64,000 nucleotides of DNA, taken from assembly GCA_026419785.1 (NCBI GenBank), contig JAODTK010001688.1, forward strand, positions 209,807 through 273,806, read 5' to 3'. Below, piece by piece: positions 39,493-50,868 of this stretch (positions are counted from its first letter, which is position 1; each line of letters starts with the position of its first letter). The notes under the pieces are model-generated. The model saw only the letters and a program-made list of their open reading frames with translations. It made no database searches and was not told the origin of the DNA. A program made the position numbers and the translations under genes. The stretch comes from Sclerodactyla briareus. Lineage: Eukaryota; Echinodermata; Holothuroidea; Dendrochirotida; Sclerodactylidae.

Positions 39493-40715
39493 CGGCAAGA
39501 GAATCAGACATTAATTACAGAAATAAAGATCGGTTATTGATGTTGCCTCGTTTTAGTTATCTATTCTACATGACGTGAGATCATATACTGACAGTTTGTT
39601 TTCTTCTTTTTGATGTAGCGTTCACTCCGCAAGTTACCAAGTTTACTGCAGTAGGCTTCCTGGATTGAAGTGAACAGTGAAGCCATTCCTTGGAAAGTAA
39701 ATTCAGTAAAGCGTTAGGAAAAAATCAGCCTCCCCTTCAAGGGGGAAAGTTGGGTTCACGTCAGGCGTCAACTGTTGTAGACGCCAGCCAGTAAATTGCA
39801 CACTTTTTCGATTACGACACCTAATGGTTTCTGAAACAGAAAACACGTTTGTATTTGTCCGTTGTACGTTAGGGCCTATTATGTTTTGCGCCTCAGTATG
39901 CCTTTCAAGGACTCAACTACAATAGTCCGCAAAGCTATTGAATGCGAAATACTTATAACCACCGACATTTTGGGACCCATGCAAGCAGGCAACCCCATGA
40001 GTCAAGCATAGCGATGGAGAGATTTGGGGGGGGGGGGTGGGAGGGGGGGGTTGAAAGTACAGATCCCCAGGTAGTGCGTCCTTCATAAAATGGCTTCAAC
40101 CTCCATATTGGCAAATTCCGGACAATTTATGGCGCCCCTATGGACCCATGCTTCTGGCAGTATCTGCAACACAGCTACAAACTCTGAACACAAAAACCAG
40201 ATCACTTGGTTCATGAGGGGGGTTGAACCCCCCGTGCGTGCGCCCTGGAGTAAAGTCGCTTTTAACTATAACCTAATTTAACCTATAATGGCGAGGCGAA
40301 TGCCGCCCGATATTCTTCACACATGATACTTGCTGCAAGTTGTATTTGAAAACCGAGAAAACGACTTCGAAGTAGTATTCACGTGGAGATAAATGGAACC
40401 CTTCTTCCATATTATTGTGAGCGAAGTTTTTGTTCAGATCATTGTCCATATAACAGTTCGTTGTACAGGATTCTATAAAGTACTGTTGTCTTGCATTACG
40501 TTGAATTTAACGGCGAGCTTCGCAGTAGTTACGAGGGGCTTTGAGCAATAACAGAAGTGCCCCATTCTCACCTTCGTACCGGTATCGGTTGAAATTCAGT
40601 CTGGGGATTGGATTCCTAAAAGATTGAATGAACCACCAGATTCCTTGGATAAATGGTCACTGTACCTTGCGCCTGGCTCTGGCATTAGGAAAGAAAAATG
40701 AACATAGGGACTCAC

Positions 40716-40775
40716 GGCATTTACAAGTCTTTTTGTTGAGTATGAATCCTGGCTTGCACTCGACCGGCTGACATT
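40716..40775 (-). CDS. Lectin-gene cysteine-cassette exon (intact)
   Basis: This intact 60-base exon, phase 1 in and out, has acceptor gtttccggatactag|aa and donor tgcc|gtgagt. It encodes ECQPVECKPGFILNKKTCKC, the spacing C-x4-C-x10-C-x-C. The C-x-PGF-x6-C-x-C part is very like the CEPGFSYSEEVCRC type of module near the VEGF-C terminus. It is one of a series of minus-strand exons spaced about 0.9-1.3 kb apart (42.85, 42.0, 40.7, 39.4 kb), each coding a single cassette. That pattern is expected from repeated exon duplication in a secreted multi-cassette protein. Confidence 0.62.
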
Positions 40776-41520
40776 CTAGTATCCGGAAACAGGACAAAGA
40801 GCAAAAACATATACAATTCTTCATTAAGCCAAACCAACTTAATCGTGCATATGTATTTCTCGTGCATACTTGACTGTGCATGTGTCGGATGCATTAGAAA
40901 CGTACGAAACTAATTGTCCGAATTCTCTTGAGTAGTTAGCCTCTATTAAACCTGAGTTACTGGCTCTGTTCCGTGTGAGCCCTAGGTTGGTAGACGACTC
41001 AGACTCAGTCACTGATTTTGATATTGGGGAGGGGGAGTGGGGGGGGGGGTGTCACGAGATATGAGCAAAGGAACAAAACTCCGCGTATTCGCTTCCACGG
41101 TGCTTTGAGTCGTGCTATATTCTATTGAGACATGGATTGAGACATGGCTGATGCGGAGACTGGATTCTTCCATCACTACCTCACTCCACCGCACCCTAGG
41201 CTACCGTTAGTAGGACCATATATCCAACGTCATGTTTTCCAGGAGCTGGGATAGTCAAGATTTGTTGCCCGATTTGATGCCGTAACTGAGTATTTCAGGA
41301 CTTGGTCCTCGGGACGATCCCGCCAAACACATGATCAGTCGTTACGGGAACAAGTGGGTCGGGCCGATCGCTGGGACGACCACGTAGCTAACGGTTGGCA
41401 CCTGGTCTTGTGTTAAGACGTCGAGATATGCCCGAGTTTCCTGCTACTTTCATCCGGCATAAGTCTGCACTGCGCCACCATTGGTCGTGAGCAATATATA
41501 AACGTCTTAGCACAAGACTA

Positions 41521-41605
41521 CAGAGTACCTTGCTCATGGGTACACAACGTGTTACTCAAACCCACAATACTGAGTTACGAGCCCGACGTCGTCTGATTAA
41601 TTTTT
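41521..41605. repeat. Truncated copy of the 26.9-kb retroposon-like repeat
   Basis: It shares ccttgctcatgggtacacaacg...gagttacgagcccgacg with the 3' half of the repeat at 26861-27165 (ccttgctcaagggtacaacg...ggttacaagctcgacg). The 5' half is missing. Confidence 0.5.
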
Positions 41606-41710
41606 TTCAAGAATTGTGGCCGTTTCTCTAGTCATCTGGGTTATTCTCCTTTTGGGATGGTGGGTGTTTCGGGGTCTTTCATGAGAAGTTCGTCCTCCCT
41701 GACCCTTTTC

Positions 41711-41769
41711 ACTAAACTAAAAAAAAACTACACTAAACTAAACTAAACTAAACTAAACTAAACTAAACT
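41711..41769. repeat. (CTAAA)n microsatellite
   Basis: Pentanucleotide actaa repeats, with one A-run interruption near 41720. Confidence 0.95.
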
Positions 41770-41985
41770 CTAATTACGTTACCTCATGCTCCCGCGCTCC
41801 AGGAATCGATTGGCTAACACAACCCAATTACACTTGTGAAACAGGTAGCTTGCTAAACATCGATCTGCTTAATTGCGAGGTTTAGCCAACTAATTAGAGT
41901 ATTCACAGACAATTCAAAGGTACAAAATTTAAAGATGTCTTTGTATGTGGATAGTCGATCGTTATTCTTCGAATGAATGACTCAC

Positions 41986-42038
41986 CACAATTAACGTCTC
42001 CGGTCTCTCCCTGAATTGCACAAGTCATTCCGGACATT
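41986..42038 (-). CDS. Lectin-gene cysteine-cassette exon, one base short
   Basis: This 53-base interval lies between acceptor acatttaacacag|aa and donor attgtg|gtgagt. It starts ECPE and, one frame over, continues TCAIQGETGDVNC-G. Adding a single base after PE would give E-C-x4-C-x10-C-G with phase 1 at both ends, as in its neighbours. As it stands the frame shifts inside the exon. The terminal C-x-C is reduced to one cysteine. Splice sites look good, so a small sequencing or assembly indel is at least as likely as true decay. Confidence 0.45.
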
Positions 42039-42846
42039 CTGTGTTAAATGTAAAAGCATTTTCATAGTATAGTTCGTAATGTTGATTTCAATAAAAAACT
42101 ACCTTTACAATTCCCTTGATGGCGCAGCGACCATGAGCTGAAACTACTGCTGGCCGTCACCATGGAAAAGGCTGGGAGAACTAGTGAACACTAGGTTACA
42201 GGTTGTTCCGGACATATAATATAAAATACAGCTCTATTTTAGGCTACCCCTAAACCTTAGAATTTCAAAACAGAGTGAAGTCATTAATGTCAACAGATAA
42301 CTGGGTACTAACTTCCCCTCCAAACGATTGGAAATCATGTCATAATCAAGCAGAGAGTAAGCAGTAAGTTTGGGGGGGGGGGGGGGGGGGGAGAATGAGC
42401 TACTCCTAAGAATTATTCTATTGCTTTTCTTTTCCAAGCAGCTTCCTCAAATTGAATAATGGTTAGACCATGATTCTCATATATAATAGTGAGAACATAT
42501 GCCATTGCCATGATATTCATTAGGTGACTCTACGTAGATGACCCTAAAATAGAATGAAACACCGACAACACACAGGCACACATATCTACGCACGCACATC
42601 ACAATACATCAACTGCGTCATATTGTGGCATACATCACATGATCCTACGGCAGAAACCAACATTATGTGCCACACTTTAAAAGAAAATGAATGAACGAAC
42701 GAGGCATCAACAGAAAACAGTACAGATCCATTTTTTTGGCACACTTGGAAATGAAAATCCAATTAGCACTGACTCGAAAATTCCGTATCGATTAGAGACC
42801 AGTGAATAGCCAATACGTTTCTATAATGATGCAATAAAAGGCTTAC

Positions 42847-42909
42847 CGCACTCACAAGTCTCCTGGTTTACAACCATTAGTTTATTGTCACATTTTTTCG
42901 CTGAACATT
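42847..42909 (-). CDS. Lectin-gene cysteine-cassette exon (intact)
   Basis: This intact 63-base exon, phase 1 in and out, has a clean acceptor ttttttacag|aa and donor gcg|gtaagc. It encodes one cassette: ECSAKKCDNK then LMVVNQETCEC, i.e. E-C-x4-C-x11-C-x-C-G. The spacing resembles the BR3P/CXCXC modules in the C-terminus of VEGF-C/D, invertebrate PVFs and Balbiani-ring silk proteins (e.g. C-x10-C-x-C). The function of such modules is structural, a small disulphide-rich unit. It lies about 14 kb downstream of the 57.3 kb exon on the same strand and shares phase with the lectin exons, so I infer it belongs to the same gene. Confidence 0.62.
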
Positions 42910-43011
42910 CTGTAAAAAATGTCGAAGGTAACTTTACTGTATCTATTACATATACGGTTTCCATGATAGAATCGTTTCTCTGAACTCCAAGTTCCAAAAC
43001 TCGACGATCTT

Positions 43012-43160
43012 ATGTCGACAAACACATGTCAGCCCCCTATTGACACACCACAACACAACTCACACGCACCTCACTCCCACGCACTCACCTGCAGCGCCAC
43101 ACGCGCACACATCCCATGCACGCGCGCGCGTGCATCGACACAGACATTCTATAGCGCACG
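43012..43160. repeat. CA/CG-rich low-complexity stretch
   Basis: Mixed cacaca, cactcac and cgcgcg words. It overlaps the doubtful CXC exon at 43089-43148. Confidence 0.75.
43089..43148 (-). CDS. Possible CXC-rich exon in a CA/CG-repeat stretch
   Basis: This 60-base open interval, phase 1 at both ends, has the acceptor ctatag|aa and an excellent donor gcag|gtgagt. It would encode ECLCRCTRARAWDVCACGAA. Length, phase and the leading E-C agree with the neighbouring cysteine cassettes, and CxCxC matches the BR3P-type motif. Against it, the interval sits inside a low-complexity CA/CG stretch (about 43012-43160) and the acceptor has almost no pyrimidine tract. I treat it as an optional exon of the lectin gene. 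Confidence 0.25.
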
Positions 43161-43216
43161 CACAGCGTGTCTATTTCATGCATCTGTAACTTTCAAGACC
43201 ACTCTTACGCGGATTT

Positions 43217-43500
43217 TAAGGCTCAATTACACGATGCGATTTTTTTGGCCCGCGTTTTAGCGCGTGACCCAAATCTAATCTTCGCGTGAAAATGTGTTTC
43301 TGGACGATTTTTGTACACGCGAATCTTGTCGGGCAAAGTTCAACAAATCGGTCGTACGCAAAAGTCGGTGGCGTGTTAAAGGCCACAAAAAATCGTGAAC
43401 GATTTTCAGCAGAATCTTGGCGCGACAAAGTTAACAAGTTTGTCGTTTTTACCCGTACGATTTATTGTCGGCTAGATTTCTGTCCAAAGCTTATCATGAG
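43217..43500. repeat. Dispersed repeat R3, copy 1
   Basis: It begins aaggctcaattacacgatgcg and is rich in cgatttttt, gtcgggcaaagttcaaca and cgacaaagtt words. An inverse-ended relative at 52040-52352 finishes cgtttcgtgtaaatgagcctt. It resembles non-coding elements that end with a ctcaattacacg motif. Confidence 0.5.
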
Positions 43501-43849
43501 CTAGCGTACTAAGTGAAAAATGTTGGAGTCGAGCACATAGCTAGCATAAAAGAAATAATGAATGATTGAATCTCGCAAGTAGATTTCTGTCATTTCTCCT
43601 AATTTCGGTATTGAATTTAGAATTACCTCTTAGTGACGGCGAAGCAACAGTAATCAAGCCTATAAAATTTCCATGTTTAAATGCCTTGGGCAGGCGCATC
43701 GAGGGATTTGTAGGGGGGGGGGGATGAGGTCGGAACAATGTTAACAATTTAGTGGTCACTTGGTCATGGGGTGTTCTGACCCCCCCCCCCCCCCCGTGGG
43801 GACGCCAACGGGCCTTGGAGAGCAATTAAATGCACTATTTCTCCTGATG

Positions 43850-43922
43850 AGACTGGATGGATGGACAGAGGAATGGAGGATAGAAGGACGGATAGATGGA
43901 GGGAGGTGGGATGGATGGGGCG
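43850..43922. repeat. GGAT-type degenerate microsatellite
   Basis: Repeated gatgga/ggatag words. On the minus strand they produce the Pro/Ser/His-rich half of a 160-residue spurious frame. Confidence 0.8.
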
Positions 43923-46022
43923 GGTGTTGGATCCGGTCATCGGTTTTCACCGAGTGACCTTTAGACAGAGCAGGCCCGATTAAAGTGTGAGAGGGATTCA
44001 GATTTGGGAATGCTATATTAGCTGGCAAACAAGGGTACAGCCAATTTCCCCAATGCACCTCGTGCATATAGCACATAAAATACACTGAAGCATCGTGAAG
44101 GGCGACTGGGTATTGTTCGACTAAATTTGGCCGAAGAGAGACAAAGGCCATAATGTTGGTCTGGGAGTTAGGGACGAGGTAAGGAAAGAACACCACGGAA
44201 GACCGCTTGGCAGTGGGATTTCTAATGAACGAAAACATTTAGTCAGTTCCGAGGGCGCAGCCAGTGGGGGCAGGGTTGGACTTTTGACCGGTCAAAACCT
44301 GTTTTGACCACGAAGCCAGTTTAAACCAGGTTCCAACGGGCAACACTGGGTTTAAACGGTCAAAAACCTTATTTGACAAAGTTAGTGTGGTACGCCTCCA
44401 GTAAAAGGCTAAATGTATAGGCTAAAGTAGGCTCGTGACGCCAATTACACTAATGGCATAGGTTAGCGTGCATTACTAAGATTACAACTTTTGGGAGACA
44501 GAAGGTTGAAAATTTGTCCATTACAGTTAATTTTCTACACATCATAGGGTAAATTTGCTTGTTAATTTTATAGGGGGTGGGGGACGTGGAGGGTACTTGA
44601 AATTGCACACAATAGGCCTATCTGTTAGCAATATTAATTTGATTGCGCTCCTCTTGTTTCTTTACAATCATTATGCATTAAAAAATGTCAGATTGAGATC
44701 ATCTGAAGACCACATGGATTTGTCCAAATTTGGTATTATTTTTAAGTCACAATTTTGTACTGCGCTTGTATGCAGCAAGTAAATATTTCAGCTGTTTGGG
44801 TTATTTTGGCCCTTGTAGCTTAGGTATGGCATGAAGGTCTAGAATCTAAAGCTATGAATATCCTTAATCCCGTGTATTTTGGTTATAGATCTTATTCATA
44901 AAAAGAAGTGAAAGAGTTCTTGAAGATATGAATGCTGAAAAAATAACATGCATTAAACTGGAGCCGGCACAGTTAATTTGCTAAAAGTTAGGCATAATGG
45001 ATCGATTTTTAACCGTATTTTAGTACTCAGTCGACATTATTTTACATGCAAATTACATGTTCGCTCACGCCCGCGGCAGCCTGCAATGGCGCTACCAACT
45101 GTTTCCTCAACAGGTCTCCATTTAGCCCCTAGATGGAGAGGAGCGGGGAGGATGGAGCCTTTGCCCAAACTGCACAGATAAGCTTGTTAGCTTGTAGGGG
45201 ATCACACTCACATTCTGTCTGGCACCCTACCGACTGGGCGGATCCATCCTCCGGATATATTAGAACTTGAATTACTGAATGACACAAATGTGCTGGAGTG
45301 TCTGTAAAACTAATCCACAAACCCACCCAAAGTATACTTTGAATGACAGCTGCAGGATGATTTATACAGAGGCTATTTCAATAGCCGAATAAAAGACGAA
45401 GGTGTCAGTCAAACCGGAAGTTCATAGGGACCTTCGTACGGGGAAAGTTATATCATTTGAAGTTTGTGTTTGTGAAGCATGTGATGTGCCAAGACGAAAT
45501 GCATCCCCATAAGCAATAATACATAATGATACTTGCACAACACTGCAAACATTCCTCGTTTTCTATTGAAATTCAAACATTATTTTCACTTCGGAAAACT
45601 TTAGTCTATGGAGAAGATTGCTGTAGTCGGTGGTAGGGCGATGGTTACTTCGGTGAGAGAAAGACCACATCAATTCTGCTAATGTTGACTATCCAACAAA
45701 ATGAAACAATCCAATACATAACATAATTCCTGTGTGTCCATGTGTGACGTCATGCGTTATTGCGCAATGGGATACTGCGCAAGGGATTCCCCAATTCTCT
45801 GCTTAAGGGCCCACCCCTACATAACACAAGCAACGTTTCGAAAACATTTCAACAAATGTTTGAAATGTTTTTGTTGAGGTAAACATAGAGGTTAGGAGAA
45901 TGTTTGAACGTTTTACAAAAACGTTTTAAAAATTTTTGAAACTTAAAAAAAAACAAATCAAAATTGCTCCTTAAACTTTAGCGACGAAAGAGTTACTCCA
46001 AAACAGGTTCAGGTTGAGCTAG

Positions 46023-48188
46023 CAGGGCGGCGCCACAGGGGGGGGGCAAGGGGGGCGGTGGCCCCCCTATGGGGTTTGGGCGAAAAAAAAAAACGTTCCA
46101 ACGATGTTTTAAGCACTTATTTTCGTAGGGTGTGGGGTAGGTTGTCTATAATGGTACTACTATCAAGTTGGTCGGATTCGAACAAATCTCAGTAGATGGG
46201 GGGGGGGGGGCGCACGTTCCCCCAATCAAATCCTAGTGGAAAATAAACAAATGTGTGGTGGTAGTACTTAACTTTGTGTAATTGAAAACCCAATTTTTTC
46301 GCGCTCTTTGGATATCCGATGATATCCAAGCATGGGTCTAAGTACCACAAATCAAGTTCGCGGATTCGAACCAACATCTGCGCAGATGGGGGACCCGTTC
46401 CCCAATCAAATCCTAGTTATTAGGTCAATGAAAAACCCCAAAAATCTTCGCGCGTCCCGCGCGCGGGCGTGTTTTCTCGTCAAGTTTCATTTGATCCGAC
46501 ATAGGTCACAGCATCAATTTAATGTACCAAACATGAAGTCGCGGGATCGAACAGATCTTCGAGAGGAGGGGGGGGGGGGCATGTTCTCCCAAATCCCCAA
46601 ATGAAAATTATTGTGGTGATAGGTGTTAACCACTTACGTAAATCAAAAACACACATTTTTCGCGCAGGGTGTGGTTCTACATCAATGTTAATTGACCCGG
46701 TTATATGCCACGCATGAATTACTGCTACCGAAAATCAGTTTGTCGGATTCAAACAAATCTTTCAAAGATGGGGGGGCACGTTCCCCCAATCAAATCCTTG
46801 TGGAAAAAATCAAAAATGCTGTGGTGATAGTTTTTAACACTTAGGTAAATGAAAAACTCAAAAAATTTTGCGCGCTTAGCGCGCGGTGTTGCGTTTACTA
46901 CATCAATTTTCATTTGATCCGATATGCCTCGCATGAATCTATTTGTACCGAGAATCAAGTTTGTCGGATTCGAACAAACCTTCAAAGTGGGGGGGGGGGC
47001 ACGTTCCCCCAATCGAATTCCTGTGAAAAAATGTTGGATTGATGATAGTTTTCAACACTATGTAAGAACAAAAAACTAAAAATTTCCGCGCGCTTCGCGC
47101 GCACCTGTGTTTTCTTCGTCAATTTTCATTTGACCGATTATATGCCCCGCATCAATTTAATGTACCAAACATGAAGTTCGCGGATTCAAACAAATCTTCG
47201 TAGATGGCGGTGGGGGGGGGGGGGGGGGGGGGGTGGGGTGCATGTTCACCCAATCCCCACATGCAACATGATAGTGGTGATAGTTTTTAACACTTAGGTC
47301 AATCAAAAAACGCAATTTTCGCGCAGTGGTTGTGTTTTCTACATCAATTTTCATTTGATCCGATATGCCTCGCATGAATCTATTTGTACCGAGAATCAAG
47401 TTTGTCGGATTCGAACAAAATCTTCAAAGATGGGGGGGGGGGCACGTTCCCCCCAATCAAATCTTGTCTGAAAAAAAATGAAAAATGTTGTGGTGATAGT
47501 TTTTAACACTTAGGTAAATGAAAAACTCAAAAAATTTTGCGCGCTTAGCGCGCGTCGTTGTGTTGTCTACATCAATTTTCATTTGATCCGATATGCCTCG
47601 CATGAATCTATTTGTACCGAGAATCAAGTTTGTCGGATTCGAACAACCTTCAAAGATATGACACGCATATATCTACTTGTACCGTTTGGGCTTGTCGACT
47701 CAGAGGAGGCGTTTCGCAGTATTCGGCTAGGGGACGCATTCCGGCCATCCAAGTCTACATATTTACTCCATCGGTTATTTAGTCCAACAATCGGCAGTAA
47801 AAAGTTCAGTAAAATCTTACGCCTTGCCGCATAGGCGCACTGTAATTGAAGGCACGTTCACGAGCGGTTGTTTTGTGTGTGGGTATGCTATCAGTTTATT
47901 GACTGCTACGCGTCGTTACTGGTCGTCGAGAAATCCCTATCCATCATAAAGTGAGGAAAATGTTAATGAAAAATTACCATTATACAAAATGACCAGGAAA
48001 AAAAGCCAACTGATGATATTTTCCAGTGTCATGTTGATTGAAACGGCCAGAGAGGCGATATCTGTCATCTGGGAGCTCAGACGGCCCAAAATTTTCTGGT
48101 ACGCTCCGCGCCAACAGGGGTGCGCTAGCTTAGATAGTTAATCATCAAGTTTCGCCCCCCCTATGTAAAACCCGGGCGCCGCCCCTGT
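46023..48188. mobile_element. GGCGGCG-ended transposon-like element, copy 2, containing a satellite array
   Basis: The left end is cagggcggcgccacaggggg and the right end is gggcgccgcccctg, with the family's right-subterminal motif (acgctccgcgccaac...gcgctagcttagatag) at about 48100. Its interior is mostly the tandem array at 46.13-47.66 kb. It has the same orientation as copies 1 and 3. No protein-coding region was recognised. Confidence 0.55.
46130..47660. repeat. Tandem array, about eight units of 170-230 bp
   Basis: Each unit carries the ordered landmarks gtcggattcgaacaaatctt, a G run, cacgttcccccaatcaaatc, gtggtgatagtttttaacactt, an in-unit palindrome gcgcgcttagcgcgc, and catcaattttcatttgatcc. 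The first landmark recurs near 46170, 46362, 46535, 46743, 46963, 47180, 47405 and 47632. The later units are more alike than the early ones, pointing to recent expansion at the right side. Confidence 0.85.
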
Positions 48189-49141
48189 GAGCTAGTGATG
48201 TCGGAGTTTGTAGATATCGCCGGCGCCCTTGGTCCGCTGTTACTCATAAATATCAAATAAAACAAAAATGTTACTAAAAATTTTTCTAAAACGTTTTGTA
48301 AAACTTTTCTAACACGTTGTTGCCAAACATCATATTACGCAACACAAAAAACGTTTTAAGAAAAAAAAACATGGCGAACAATTGAACTGTTTTGAAAACG
48401 CTTTAAAACGTTTTGTGTTTGTGGGGACACTTGTGGCCAATAACTCCACATGGAAAAATCATATGAAATGGGGTTTGGACCTTTAGAGAGTTTTCATTCT
48501 CTACAACTATCACCCCTGTTGGATTCGAGACTGCAGCTTGGCCTCGTACGCACTGACAACTGGTTGGATGGCTTCTTCATATGAATTCTTGAAAGGGTGA
48601 CAAAAGCTCATTTATGAACAAAAACAGTTTTGACCAGTTTTGAAAGTCTGAGGTGGTCACAAAACATTACGGTTTTTAAACCAGGTTTTACACGGTTTAA
48701 CGGGGGTTTAAAACACCCTGCGTTAAACGGCCAAAACCCTGAGTGGGGGTGGGTAAGCGGATTTTGTCCCCCCCCCCCGACCGATGCTTCTTGCCACATC
48801 CTCATCACCCGAATCGTGGCGTGCCCCGTGACCACCACTACCGCCTGGTTACGCGTTTGGTTAGGATTCATTTCGATGTGGGTGCAGATGTACCGTTGCG
48901 ACAAAAAACAATGTTTGCATGGCGTTGGACCAAATCATGGAAGGATAACTTTTCGGAGCATACTCGCACCACAGAAACCTCGTAATCAATGTTGTATACA
49001 GTAACAACTTCACATTGCACACCGGTTGTCATGGTAGTAGCCCTCCACAGGGAAACATGTCACACCAACACATTTGTACAATATGTAACCTAGTGCTATA
49101 AATAAAACAGTGCATTAATCATGACTGCATGAATGTCAGCT

Positions 49142-49318
49142 ATGCGCGCGCTGCGCTTCGCACATATGCAGCGCATTATGTCAGTCGAGTCGAGCCGTGC
49201 GCGCTCGGCGCGGTATGGACGCGCGCGCACACGTCTTGAATTGAAGCATGCAGTGTATGTAGTTAGGCCTAGGTGTTTTCTTCAAACTCCAGGCGCGGGC
49301 GTGTAGACGGACCCGGCT
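49142..49318 (+). promoter_or_regulatory. CpG-rich stretch, possible promoter region
   Basis: Dense CGCG/GCGC words (around 49145-49160, 49196-49230 and 49292-49300) stand out from the AT-rich surroundings and end about 20 bases before the candidate first exon at 49335. No TATA box was seen. The palindromic GCGCGC words could instead belong to a repeat, because similar words occur in the 46-47.6 kb array. Confidence 0.3.
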
Positions 49319-49334
49319 CATATTTCTTTCGAAA

Positions 49335-49405
49335 ATGGAAACAGGTGATTACTTACATTATGTTCAGGTCGTGTCTAATCATTCAATCAATATCATGTTG
49401 AATGG
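49335..49405 (+). CDS. Candidate first coding exon of an unidentified gene
   Basis: An ATG in good context (gaaaATGG) opens METGDYLHYVQ...VVSNHSINIMLN and runs 71 bases, in frame without a stop, to a strong donor (aatgg|gtgagtg), leaving phase 2. It lies just downstream of a GC/CpG-rich stretch (49142-49318), as expected for a promoter-proximal exon. A phase-compatible continuation exists at 49832-49878 (acceptor aatag, donor gaag|gtacat) reading NDDCRGCVVKFVEAE. I do not recognise the protein. It would lie on the opposite strand inside the large intron of the lectin gene. Ab initio support only. Confidence 0.4.
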
Positions 49406-49831
49406 GTGAGTGCGGTGTGGTAAAGGAAGGATACTGAATCAGTGTAGACCTAGTGTGAAGTGGTAAGCCTACTTTACTTTGTAGCCTAGTAATATAGGCC
49501 TAACTGAGTTGTTTACTTTGTACAATAATCAAATTTTCACATGGTTGCTACCATACCACTGACCGAACAGGTAAGTGATTGTACGTAGGGCGGCGACCGG
49601 CTAGTTGTAAGTTGTATACCGCGTATTCATGGAATAGTCATGTACGTAGGAGCAGTCTACAGGGGAAACGGCAGGGTTTTGGTAGGCTATTAAAAATAAT
49701 AACGACAGCTTTTGTTCCGTAGCCTGGCCTCGGCTAGATCATACATGTGCAGCTAAATTGAACCTGTAGACCGAGGGTAGTCGAGGCGGGTTGTCAGCAA
49801 TCTTGAAACAGCAAAAAGCATCTGAGAATAG

Positions 49832-49878
49832 AAATGATGACTGCCGTGGGTGTGTTGTAAAATTTGTCGAGGCTGAAG
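49832..49878 (+). CDS. Candidate second exon of the gene starting at 49335
   Basis: This 47-base interval lies between ag (49830-49831) and gt (49879). Entered in phase 2 it reads NDDCRGCVVKFVEAE and leaves in phase 1. A longer version using the upstream acceptor gttgtcag at about 49796 is also open (ILKQQKASENR before the same residues) but would need phase 1 on entry, which does not match the first exon. The pyrimidine tract is weak. No family was recognised. Confidence 0.25.
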
Positions 49879-50868
49879 GTACATGTTCATGTATCACTAT
49901 ATTTTTCATTTACTAGTCTCAGGATTGTCCATGATGCATTGGGTTTTCATTAATTTTTTAAGGTGGGCCTAGCTTGGCCGAGGCCAGGCCCTGGCCTATA
50001 TGTTTTCTAGAATTCCGTTTTGTATTCCGCAGGTGTGTTCCCCATGTTAAGTATAAGACATGTTCTGAATGACAGGAAACTTCGGCGATTTAGTATCCGC
50101 CAATATTTAACTTGCTTAAAATGAGAATTGCCGCTTCATTAGGCATAGGCCTATAGGTCATAGGCCCCGAGGCATAATGATATGATGCATGGACCCTCAA
50201 AAGGTCAGATGATGATGACCATAATGGAATCTTATGATGAAAAATAATGATGATATTCCGAAGATTATTAATTATTGAATAATTGGGTCCATGATGAGGC
50301 CTAGCCTAGCTAGACCCCTCGCCTGAGCCAATCAAAAGGCCTGGTCCCAGTCTATTAATATTGTTAGTATCAATTCATTGACTTTGGATGACCAATAATT
50401 GTTCGGTAAAAAAAGCCTGGGCGAACTACAAGAAGGAATATGAATGTGTACCGAATGATTCGGGAAAGGAGGGGGGATTTGTTTTGTCCAATTTTAGTAG
50501 CCTAGGTATAAAAAAAAAAACCAGTGGCCTCAAAACTATCCCACAAAGTTTTTATGCCTTTGAAAGCTGTTGTTTTGTGTAGAAGTAAGTTTCCCATTTG
50601 AAGCATTCTTAGTGAGACTGAAAGTTTACAAAATTAAAAGGAATTTGACATTATCCAAAAAAAGAAAGCGGGAGAGCTAGACGCCTCTTAGGGCCTGAAC
50701 ATGTCTTATTTTCTTACGTTCCTGACAGTTGAATCAGGCCTAAATAGGCTAGGAAACAGTGGAAATTAGACCGCCTACCGCGACCTTCATTGTAGGAATG
50801 GGATTAAGATATTATTGGCGAGAAAAAGTACGTAGAGGCCAATGTGATAATCAGGTTTGAAATGAGGT

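Larger units (their letters stand above)
45814..48426. mobile_element. AACGTTTT-ended inverted-repeat element enclosing the array
   Basis: The left flank cccctacataacacaagcaacg, followed by AACGTTTT-like words, and the right flank ...aaaacgttttgtgtttgtgggg are imperfect inverted repeats. Similar ends occur on the short element at 62083-62367. This pair brackets the GGCGGCG-ended copy 2, implying insertion of one element into another. The boundaries are approximate. Confidence 0.45.

Noticed and set aside
43756-44238. 160-residue open frame, minus strand (longest in the window)
   Set aside because: Half of it is the translated GGAT-type microsatellite and a poly(C) run; the rest has no domain and unremarkable composition.
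45150-45230. ECECDP-like cysteine motif on the minus strand
   Set aside because: The acceptor-like ag lacks a pyrimidine tract, there is no donor at the expected place, and the spacing differs from the cassettes.
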